A stretch of 64,000 nucleotides of DNA from NCBI GenBank assembly GCA_030704615.1, contig CM060732.1:23808001-23872000 (forward strand), in the 5' to 3' direction. A model generated the notes under the pieces. The model did not search any database. It was not told the DNA's origin and saw nothing but the letters and a program-made list of their open reading frames with translations. The DNA is from Takakia lepidozioides. Its lineage: Eukaryota > Streptophyta > Takakiopsida > Takakiales > Takakiaceae. Numbering within the stretch: position 1 is the first letter of the stretch; every line of letters begins with the position of its first letter. This document shows positions 22,267 to 32,700 of the stretch, piece after piece. A program made the position numbers and the translations under genes.

Positions 22267-24240
22267 AATTGCTATGGATGACATAAACTGCCTCCATCGT
22301 CATCCTGTAGCATCGCTATCCTTTGCGTCGTTTGCAGCATCGCTCTTCTTTGCAGCACAAGTCTGCACTTGCAGAATCACTTTCATTGCAGCATCAGATC
22401 GTAATGCGGCCCCTCAAAACTGTATCAACTGTATTCGACCTGGTATCAATTGTATTTTTCAACCAAATATATTCCCTGTGCTTCGCGCTGATGAGTGCCA
22501 TGATCTCGGCATACTCCCAGTTTGGTTGTCTTGCTCGTTTTTCTTTCCCTTTCCCTTTGTTTGCTTTTCCAGCACCGCCAATATCATCTTAATTTTGCAC
22601 AGGTGAACCCATACCTGCAATCACAAGAGCTAAACACATCAGTGATCAGAATGAAAATGAATATTTAGACATCAAAATCTAGAATTTACAACCACTTGTC
22701 CATATACCACCTAGCACCTCTAGATTATAGGTTTGTATGCCTTTTTAGTAAAAGAAGACACCTCAAAAACCCAAAACATAAGATGTTATGGACTAGAGCA
22801 AATCAACCTGCAAAATAGTCCATAGCTCTCAATTCCTAAGATAATTAGTCCACATAAAAGTGGATTTGGGTTGGATTTAAAAATGGCACCCCTAGTGTGT
22901 TTTCCTTTGTGTCATTGTATGAGTGTACATGATGTTTTTTCAGTCCATAAGATTTTATGTGTAACATCTGCACTCCACAGTAATCAACTTTAAAAGTCCA
23001 TGGCTCTCTGGTACTTGATTGTTTTTGCAATCTAACAATTGGTACACATACAGGTCTATTGTAGTTAGAAACCCTACACCATATAAATTTAGATGAAATA
23101 TTGAGTTGTTGAAAAAATATGAGTAAAACCATGTATGGAGGTCACTGCAAAAACTGCCAGCAGCTGGCTCGAGTCAAGCTGAAGTCCAAAAATATTCTTG
23201 GAATATTTGTTGGAGTATCCCACTAATAGTAGCAAAAAAATATCCGAAGAATATCCGAATATACCAAGGATATCCTATAAACATTCCAAGAATATCCCAA
23301 AAATATACAAATATACCTAGAATACATTAGAAATATTCGACACATGCAGCCTCATGTTTACACATAAGAATATGAACAAATGAAAGACAACAGTACATTT
23401 GAAACATCTTTCCACACCATAGTGAAACGGATTAACTTCGTCTCACCAAATGGATTGTTGTCGTATCGACCTACCATGCCTGAAACTCTAGCTCTGCACC
23501 GTCAAAAAACCCAGTATGCAACTTTCTCACACGGCGACATGCGAGGATCCCAATGGAGATGAAGACTAGGGTTGAAGGTCGACAGGTGGGTTTGATATTG
23601 GTCGTATCTTATTCATTCAAATTTCAACCTAATAAGTTATTTATTTCTTACTGCGATTAATGGAAGGATGATTTTCATCTAAGTGTGATTTTTCTCATCA
23701 TTTTCTTGTCCCGCCATCGCGTGTCTATGCTACAGCGGAAGTTGGAGCTTCTCTCATCGTGTGCTTCTTCCTTAATACCAGTCGTGTGTATTGCTTCATT
23801 CTCCGCTAGAGATTGCACCAGCAGGTACAGTAACGACATTGAATGAGTATGCTTTTCATGTTGAAAATTGGTTGAGTTTGCAAATCAGTTGAAATTTTTC
23901 AAACATTGATCTTGCAAATAAATAGCAATATCAGTGGCTTAACTTTGTGCATAACTTTCTGCCATGTCACCTGCCACGACGACATCCAGTCAACAGTCAA
24001 CTTACTGACATGGACACATGTGAACAAAGATAGACCCGGTGGTACTTTATCCCCCAACTTAATCGTCAGTATGAACGTACCTTATGTGTACGCCACGATT
24101 GCTTCCTGAAGATGGAAAGTGAATAAAAACATAATTTATACTGCTTCCTGCTGTTTTTATAATAATATTCATCATCATAAAAATAAGCAATAATGATGCG
24201 CCATACTGGTGATGAGATTCATGATAGTTGTATTTATGGG
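22267..24240. other. Gene-poor stretch with ATATCC cluster
   Basis: No supported gene. From about 23188 to 23345 a cluster of short degenerate repeats of AATATCC / GGATATT type occurs (for example aatatccgaagaatatccga). The rest is AT-rich and non-repetitive as far as I can see. Confidence 0.5.
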
Positions 24241-24465
24241 AATAGGGATAGAACTATGTATCCATTCCATTACACCTCATACCTCATACCTTATCAATGG
24301 AATAGGGATAGAACTATGTATCCATTCCATTACACCTCATACCTCATACCTTATCAATGGAATAGGGATAGAACTATGTATCCATTCCATTACACCTCAT
24401 ACCTTATCAATGGAATAGGGATAGAACTATGTATCCGTTCCATTATACCTCATACCTTATCAATC
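24241..24465 (+). repeat. 60-bp minisatellite, four copies
   Basis: Units beginning AATAGGGATAGAACTATGTA repeat at 24241, 24301, 24361 and 24414. The first two are identical 60-mers. The third lacks 7 bases of an internal acctcat duplication, and the fourth has a few substitutions. The open frames across it are a consequence of the repeat. Confidence 0.95.
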
Positions 24466-25840
24466 AATTGTTGTTCTTGTCCTTGCCAGGAGGCCGTTCA
24501 GGTCCGTCTAGTAGGTGTGATAATTCAAACACTATTCAATTTTTTTTTTAATTTCAATAAATAGGGCATTCATCTAATCAGACCTGATGACAACCGCAAT
24601 TATCAGTTGCTCTTGTTGTCTTGTGATATCTAGGCGCAATGGGCCCAAGCTTGGGTGTTGTGATATCATAGCTTTATTTTAAGCATATATGTAGAGCACA
24701 TTTTATTGGCACTTATCTATACAGGGCAGGGTTTTCAAAGTGTGCCGGACCAATAACTTGACATTTCATTTTGCAGGGCACATTGACAATTGCCCTTATT
24801 TGAAGGGGACTCAATTGCCTACTAAAAAAAACCATAATGAATGTAATGTCGAGTACTACAAATACATATAATAATAATGATAATTAGTTACAATATATTT
24901 TGAAATGATAATCATTTCATTTTTCTGATTATGAAAAAGAGATCCCAAATAATTCCAAATAAAGTTTATACCAGGGCCTCTGTCCCCTGTTTCTTAAAAA
25001 TAGATAAAAAAAGAGAGAGTGAATCTATGTGCTTGTTTCTGATACCCAGTGATCGACATTATGAAAATTTCTCAGCAAAAATGAGAACATCCGTATCAAG
25101 TATATATACATGATATTTGCATGTTAATACGTTAATACAGTCGCATATCTACTCACCTTTCGTCCATACCTCATCCATCTCCATGAGCCATCTTTCTCAT
25201 CCATTGTGACACTAATATCTAGAATAATTAATAAACCTTTGGTCGTGCAGATTCCGGCATTCTCGCAATGCAAGTAGCTCCGGCTGGACTTAACGACATT
25301 TGTTTTATTTTTATTTTTAAAGAGACAGGGGGATTGTAGCTTGTAGCCCTCTAAAACACTTTACTAAGTATGGAAAAAATAACCTTACAAGGAAGCCATG
25401 AAGGCTGAGTAAAGAGGTACCACTCTGTACCGCATTCAATTCTGTCCTAGGACAGGACAGCGCACGCCCAAGGGTGGCCAGACGAGCGCCGTCCGATTGA
25501 TATTCGATCGAATCCTGTCCGCCCGCATGAACAGCGCGGCAGCTGGGTAAAAGAAATGCGAGGAAAAGTCAGCCGCCATTTAATCTCCCTATTGGAATCT
25601 TGGCTTGTTGACGTATAGATGATTCATTATTTTTACGTTAAAAGGGCTACAGTCGACCCTGCCTTATTGTTACCTGCTTATGTGTTATTTCACTCTAAAT
25701 GTTAAGGTTTTGATACTCTGCAAAAAAAATACACTAGAAACCATGTCAAGAGTGTTAAGTGGTTAATTGTTAGTTTATCCTACTCTTCATAGTGTTAACT
25801 CACCTCCTTAGTAGTTAGATTCCATAGAGAGACGTCCCCA
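24466..25840. other. AT-rich stretch without a recognised gene
   Basis: Only short chance frames. Several pieces ending in purine-rich A runs look like old transposon debris, but no boundaries could be set. Confidence 0.4.
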
Positions 25841-25842
25841 AA

Positions 25843-26600
25843 ATAGAGCATCCATTCATGCTCATCTGAAATAGAGCATCCATTCATCCATTTATGAGGT
25901 TCAAGCTGAGCATCCATTCATCCATTCATGAGGTTCAAGCTGCCATTGAACACCCATACTAGTGTTTGTCTCGTGAAGTGTTTAACAATCTAGAAGGAAA
26001 TGATTTTAGCTAGGCATTCTACTTGTCGACAAACCGACATTCTTTCATATTTTCAACCTACTCAATGATTAGATTCATTCAATGGCTCAATGGATGGTTG
26101 GCCATCGAAATGATTTTGGTTCGCTTTGAGACTTGGCCACTATGTTCATTTAAGAGGCCGCAGAGTAATATGAGATCAATCGAAATTCGTTCAGTGGGCC
26201 AACGGATGGTTGCCCATCCAAATGATTTACGTTGCATATGGAGTCATTACACGCCCCATTCAAAACCGGAATGAAAAAAAAAACATGAGCACGCGAAACG
26301 CAGTCCAACAGGTCCCAAAGTAATAGCAGATCCAACATAATACATTCAATGGGTGAGCGGATGGTTGCCCATCCAAATCATTTTTGTTTGCTTCCAAACT
26401 TTGCCAGTACGTTTGAGACACCCTCTCACTGGTCCGGGACTAATATCAGATCAATCGAAATTCATTCAATGGCTCAACGGATGGGTCGCCATCGAAATAA
26501 TTTTGGTTCGCTTTGAGACAGTATGTTCAATGTACCATGGAAGAGGCCCCAAAGTAATATGAGATCAACCAAAATTCGTTCAATGGGCCGACGGATGTTA
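25843..26600 (+). repeat. Diverged satellite-like repeats, about 115 bp
   Basis: A block with the core attcaatggctcaacggatg, then gttgcccatccaaatgattt and ggttcgctttgagac, recurs near 26076, 26191, 26343, 26463 and 26577. Spacings are 114-152 bp, so the basic unit is about 115 bp. The preceding 25843-25950 contains shorter tandem pieces of gcatccattcatccat and atgaggttcaagctg. Copies are 75-90 percent similar by eye. Confidence 0.7.
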
Positions 26601-26770
26601 TCTTTCATTGGCAGGACCTGGTTTACTGTGCCTCTTGTAACTGATAATTTATGAAAATTCTCCCTGCTTTCCAGTTATATGTGATACCTGGCTATCTGAT
26701 AGAAATTTCATACTCTAGAGGCCTAACATTAAAGCAGGGCCGACTGTACCTCCCCTTTTCATTAAAAAAA

Positions 26771-26935
26771 TTAATTAGCGCATAGGCTGGTAGTAAGTGC
26801 ACAGTGTCGCCCTGGTGGTTCGGGGTTCGAACCCGCTGCCCTGTGCGGTTAGTGGATTTTTGTTCGTGACCGGTTGGTCTGGTGGTGATGTTTCCTCCTG
26901 TGTGCCTAATGGCTTATCTGAAAGGGGGTTATTTC
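26771..26935 (+). mobile_element. tRNA-derived SINE
   Basis: The segment has a tRNA-like head with the B-box GGGGTTCGAACCCGCTGCC and a preceding A-box-like ggctggtagtaagtg. It is followed by a T/G-rich body. It directly precedes the second GGGTCC-rich element. Confidence 0.6.
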
Positions 26936-27150
26936 CAGTGTTGTGCGGGTCCGGGTTTTGAAGGCGGGTACCCGGCGGGTTAGAATCCAGGTTACCCGGA
27001 CCCGTGCTATCACAAAAAACCCGGACCCTGACCCGGGTTCATTTCTAAAATGAACCCGGAACCGGACCCGGACCCGCCTGCTGGGTCCAGAACCCGTTAA
27101 ACCCGCTATCCGTGGGCCAATGTAGGAGGTCATGGTCCGGGTAGGGAATT
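26936..27150 (-). mobile_element. Partial GGGTCC-rich element, inverted relative to the first
   Basis: It begins CAGTGTTGTGCGGGTCC and is close to the reverse complement of 22036-22265, including ttcatttctaaaatgaaccc and gaacccgttaaacccgct. The other terminus is missing, so the copy is truncated. Confidence 0.75.
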
Positions 27151-27210
27151 CCAAAAAGGCCTTGATGTGAAATGCATCGCAATTCACTTGCTCACCCCCC
27201 TAAAAGTGCG

Positions 27211-27301
27211 CAATTCAATTGAATTGCAAGGGCAATTCAATTGAACTAACCCTAATTTGCAATTCAATTGAATCGCTAGTTGGCAATTCAATTGAATTGT
27301 A
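27211..27301. repeat. Array of CAATTCAATTGAATTG palindromes
   Basis: Four spaced units contain the perfect palindrome TTCAATTGAA with extended arms (27211, 27232, 27258 and 27283 approximately). Spacers such as cgctagttgg and ctaaccctaattt separate them. Confidence 0.85.
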
Positions 27302-27388
27302 ATCTATAAATTTTAACTTATTTTTGTATATAATATATAATATATATGTACATGTATATATTCAAATTATATTTATACACATATAAGA

Positions 27389-28014
27389 GTATAAGCTAAA
27401 AATACATGTTGCCCGTCTATTCTTGCTGGCCCTCTTTCTTGTGCCCTTGAGGAAATTGTGGAGTTGTGAAACCACCCTCAGCCTCAGCGAGAAAGGGAGA
27501 GCCAGAGACGACGGAGACAGATTAGTATCTTCCTGTGATTCACTGGCAAAAGAAACATGGCTGGCTCCGGAAAAAACAGACAAAATCAAACCTGACAATT
27601 GATAAAAGGCTTCCCCTGCATCACCATGTAGTCCCCTAACGCTAGTATTTGGCCCAGGACAAAGAAAACAAAAAATATGTTCATCTTGAGAATTATCAAA
27701 AATTTCGATACCCTTACAAAGGTATCATGTTGAAGTTGGGATGTGTGTTCTATATAAGTTTAATATATCAAACTCTTACATGTTGATACTCTTACATTAG
27801 TATCATGTTTGGTATATGTACATAGCCATATATTGGCACCAACATCCACAAAGAGAGACAATCCCGCTTTTACAAGCGCTTCGGGACTTCCCTTCTCTCT
27901 CTCTCCCTCTCTCGCTCTCCCTTAGGCTTATCTTGGGCTCAAGCCTTACCACGGGCAAAGGATTGACAGACGGACAGCAAGAATAGCCGGACAACATGTA
28001 TTTTTAGCTTATAC
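27389..28014. mobile_element. MITE with 40-bp terminal inverted repeats
   Basis: The left arm 27389-27428 (gtataagctaaaaatacatg...) and the right arm 27975-28014 are reverse complements with two mismatches, enclosing a 626-bp unit without coding capacity. The superfamily is not clear because I could not see a convincing target duplication. Confidence 0.75.
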
Positions 28015-29378
28015 CTGTGTAAGTCGCTCCTAGGTTTCCTTTTTCAAAAAAAGAAAAGAAAAAGGGGAGGGGAGCCCTGTAAATCTTCATATTAAAAAAA
28101 CTCAAAGGGCAGGGAAGGCCGACAAAGGATAGGTATCATAGATTATCCTTTGCGATTTGTTTGCGGATTTTAGTGCTGCAGCTTTGGCGCTGTAGCAATT
28201 GCGAGACATTTCTTTTGACCTCTATCAAAAATTCAGACTGTCTGTTTGGAAACCAACACAACGGCTTGTGGAATGAAGAAGCACCCGAAGAGGAAAAACC
28301 CCCAAATTCCGCAACCTTATCAAATCCATGGTCCGCCTGGTCAAACTCGGTCGCTCATAGATGGAGCGGTTCCAATGTTGCGGAAACCCAAGCTCGACCT
28401 TAGCCAGAAAGTCTTGGGTGCGCGAGCATTATATTGGGCCGATCTTTATCCCTTGAGCCTTGTGCTCGGCCTCATGGTGAGGTTACCATTGAGGTTATTT
28501 TCTCCGCTCGCTTTTATTTATTTTTCGCTCGCTATAATTAAGGGGCCTGATTTGTTCCCAACGGTTGCGGGTATTTCCCTTTTAGTCTATTAGAAAAAAT
28601 AAAAACCGGATGGAAGAGAGTAAAGGGAGAAAGCTGACCCAAGTACAGCGCCATAGCCAGAGCTATGATGTCGTGGGGTCTTGCAAGAGAGTTGTCTCGC
28701 GTCCATACCCCACTTTCACTGTCTATTTTTCCGCACATCAATTAGAGGGAAGAGGCATGCCGGGGAAGCCGGGTGGTGATATGCAACAATGGTCAGCCGT
28801 CAAGTCAGTTTGGGGGGGGGGTAGATGGGCCAGTGGGTAACATGGACCCAAGCATATTTTGTTTGTTTCGGCGAACTAGATTGTGAATGACCAACAACTG
28901 GATTCCTGCATACGGCCCATCGTCGTCGTCAATTACAATATGTGCACAACTTATAGACCTTCTTATATAAGCCGCACGGAAATGGCACCAAAAATAGTCA
29001 ATGGAATGTACCAACACTCGTTTGTTTACCAACACGACACTCGCCGTTGAATGGCCCTCCAAAGCTCCTTTTTTTGGTATATAATTAGTATTTTTGTGTA
29101 TTATAAAATCAATGATTCATGGCATGATGGCAGACCTTATCCCAGGGAGGCCCAACTTACCTGCCCACTGTGAGGTTCGTTATTATCATAAGCAAAAAAC
29201 AGTTAAAAGATTATTATCACTCACCCACGGTTGTAACTATTTTCACTTCCGAGCCCTTAGAAACTTTTATCTGACGGTCTCGAGACCCGCATTGACGAAT
29301 ACGTCGCCTAGATGTCGACTTATCGTTGGGGTGGGAGCGAAAAGGTGGAATGATCGTCGTGTCTAGCGTTGGAGAAGA
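28015..29378. other. Intergenic stretch upstream of the H+-ATPase
   Basis: No supported gene. A poly-G tract lies near 28810. This region together with 29504-29718 probably contains the ATPase promoter and leader, but I see no reliable TATA element. Confidence 0.4.
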
Positions 29379-29503
29379 GTGTTGTATATTTGGTAAAAAG
29401 AAAAAGAAAAAGAAGTGTTGTATATTTGGTAAAAAGAAAAAGAAAAAGAAGTGTTGTATATTTGGTAAAAAGAAAAGAAAAAAGAAGTGTTCTATATTTG
29501 GTA
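29379..29503 (+). repeat. 36-bp minisatellite upstream of the H+-ATPase
   Basis: Units starting GTGTTGTATATTTGGTAAAA followed by AAAAAG runs begin at 29379, 29415, 29451 and 29487. The first two are identical. The last is partial. It lies 216 bp before the ATPase start codon. Confidence 0.9.
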
Positions 29504-29718
29504 GAGAGAGGGATTAACTGGGTAAAAGATGAGAGCCTCGGGGAGTGATTCGGTGGCGGCGGCCAGCGAGAGAGACCGAGAGAGAGCGAGGGCAGTCTCG
29601 GGCATTAGGAGCGGCAGGCATGGTTCTTAAGGACTGCTGCTCAGCGCGCGACGGTCTCTTCTGTCTGTGTGATTGCGCTTGCCCTTGAGGGTTGCGTTGC
29701 GCTGCGGGTCGGGCCAAC

Positions 29719-32700
29719 ATGGCGGCCGAGAGTGAGAGTAACGAGAAGCCCAAGAATTTGCAGGGATTGGAAGCTCTGAATTCTGAGACGGTGGACTTGG
29801 TAGGTCCAGCTGTTTGGTTGATTTGTAATGCGAGGAGGTGTAGCGTTGAGGGAATGTTTGTGTTATTGTTTGTTGTGTATCCATGGTGGCAAGCGAGATT
29901 AAGAGATGAGTAGAGGTTGAAGCAAGAGAGCGGAGTAGGAAAGAAACTAGGATGAGAGGATAAGGGGAAACGAGGGTGCTAGTTATGCTAGTTTCGATTG
30001 ACTGGGAATGGTTGTTGTTTTGTGAGTTCACCTTGGGTTAATTGATTTGAGGTTGGATCCTCTTTCTTTCTCTTCTTTCTCATGCTTGTTTGTAGTTGTG
30101 TGTGTGCAAGTGTGGTCTTTGACGGATCTTCGTCTAGCAAGTGTTAACTAGTTAGAGGGTTGGGTCAGACTGGGACTCAGGTATGAAACATATAGAGGAA
30201 GGCTCTAGAGATGCACTAATAGCGGAGGCGAATGAATGCAGGAGAACATTCCCGTTGAGGAGGTGTTCGAGCAGCTACGATGCACAAAGGAGGGGCTGAC
30301 CTCAGAGGAGGGCGAGGCTCGACTGAAGATTTTCGGGTCCAACAAACTCGAGGAAAAATCGGTACGTTTTTCCTTCAGATGCTTGGCTTTGGAAGCTCTG
30401 CATATCCACTACAGGGGGTAGCATTGTAGAGTTTGGTTGTTTTACTTTCGCAAAGGCCTAGGTAGAGTCTCTTGATTTGGACTTTCTTCTGATATGTATG
30501 TCTGGATGTTGAGCACATGTTGTCTACTTACCACCTTCTCATCGTGTTTACGAAAAGATCCTTGTCAGGCAAGCAAGAATTCATATCTATTCCATCATCT
30601 GGGATACATGTCCGATTCTCAAGGAAATGTCGTCCTTGTCTTGCAATTCAAGTGTACATCCGCGGTGATTTCTTTTGGCAAAGTGGTTGATAGATTGTTC
30701 GGTTTGAGCAACTGAGAAAAGTCCCGAAAAGCCCCAGGGAGAGACGTTTCTTCAAGAACGAATAGGTCTACTGGTGTTTGTCACGTTATTATATGGTCAT
30801 AGTCCATCAACTGACTCATGTATTGGGCTTGCTGGCAAGGGTGGTGTTACTTCTCACAGAGTGAGCTCTGTGGGTGCTTCTGCAGGAGAGCAAATTTCTC
30901 AAGTTCTTGGGGTTTATGTGGAATCCGTTATCCTGGGTGATGGAGGCCGCTGCCATAATGGCCATTGCCTTGGCCAATGGAGGGGTAAGCCAATCAGAAG
31001 GCACTACCTTCCCCTTTTGTCGTGTTTGCTGCTTTGTGTGTGTATGGTAGGGAAAGAGTGAGTCAAGAAGGATTAGTATTGGGTGGACCTATAAATTGGA
31101 GCCTCCAAGTTTCTCCATTGAAAGTTCTGTGCTTTTGGGGGGTGTGCTCTCTGCTAACAGATAAGCTAAGTCTTAGTTATTCCATGAGCTCCACCTCCGA
31201 TCCTTCTTTCTTCTGTGCACTTCCTATGCTTGCACTGACTATATGAAGTTGACATGCAGGGAAAAGCACCTGACTGGCAAGACTTTCTTGGAATCATTGT
31301 GTTACTGGTGATAAACTCAACAATCAGTTTTATTGAAGAGAACAATGCTGGCAATGCAGCTGCTGCTCTTATGGCTCGCCTTGCACCCAAGACTAAGGTC
31401 AGTCAATTTTCAATGCTCTATGTCCAGTCTTGTTCTGTGTCTTCAATGCTCATAGAGGTCGATTAACAGGTTGTGAAATGTTTCAAATGAGCGGCCTGGT
31501 TCGAAAGAGATATGTAGGAGACGGACACTAATAAGAAGGGTGGGGACGGCAGGTGCTACGAGATGGGAGGTGGTCAGAACAGGATGCTGTAATCCTAGTG
31601 CCTGGGGATATCGTCAGCATCAAATTGGGCGACATCATTCCTGCTGATGCTCGACTTCTTGACGGAGATCCTTTGAAGATTGACCAGGTTGGTGTGTTTG
31701 GAGCTCTCATGTCATTTAAAACATTATTCTCCAATACAGTTGTTTGAGAAGTTTTCTGTGGAAAGTTTCCTGAGTTCTCCATGTGACGGAGCCTATCGGA
31801 GACAGCATTTTGGCTAACTAATGAAGCAACTGGTTCTATTTTCTGCCTTGGTTATGCTCTAGCTTCACTACCCAAGTCACACTCCTTTGCATCCCACTTT
31901 GTACTGAAGGAACCCAGAAGCTAGGTTTGGGTGTAGCCACAAGTTTGGCATCAAATGGGACTTTGGAGTTGTAGGGTAACAACAGAGATTTCAGTAAGTA
32001 TGCTTCCAGCTGACCAGGCTCTTGTGCTTTTGTGACATGCAGTCTGCTCTGACAGGGGAGTCAATGCCAGCTACAAAAAAGCCAGGAGATGAAGTATATT
32101 CAGGTTCCACTTGTAAGCAGGGTGAAATTGAGGGTGTGGTCATTGCCACTGGTGTGCACACCTTCTTCGGGAAAGCTGCTCACCTGGTGGATTCAACCAA
32201 CAATGTGGGCCACTTTCAGAAGGTACACCCGGCTATTTCTTAGAACCTGTAGTTAAGAATGGCCATATGTTTTTGAATATCTACTAGATATGTCCAGAAC
32301 TATTTGTAGCTGATCATGGTGTATTCTCATCCACCCTCCTTGGTGCTATGTTGCCGCTGCATTTCAGTCACAGTGATAACTGTTTGGGAGTGCTGCAGGT
32401 GTTGACTGCAATCGGAAATTTCTGCATAGTTTCAATTGCAATAGGCCTCGCCATTGAGATTATTGTGATGTACCCCATCCAGCACCGAGCCTACCGTGAT
32501 GGTATCAACAACCTTCTGGTGCTTCTCATCGGTGGCATTCCTATTGCTATGCCCACTGTGCTCTCTGTCACTATGGCCATTGGCTCCCACCGCCTCTCGC
32601 AGCAGGTATCTTACTTTATGGGGGTGGGATAGTGTAAGATCTCAATTCATTTCAGAGTAAGACCAGTTTCAGCTTGTTCATAATGGTGATTGAATACACA

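Noticed and set aside
24241-24465. CRISPR-like regular repeat spacing
   Set aside because: The repeats are contiguous 60-mers without unique spacers, in a plant genome.
24193-24564. Long open frame with Tyr/His-rich repeats
   Set aside because: It is created by the 60-bp minisatellite and has no sequence complexity of its own.
26771-26860. tRNA gene
   Set aside because: A B-box is present but the arms do not form a cloverleaf and no acceptor stem pairs; a SINE head explains it better.
27389-28014. Solo LTR
   Set aside because: Termini are 40-bp inverted repeats, not TG...CA direct-repeat ends.
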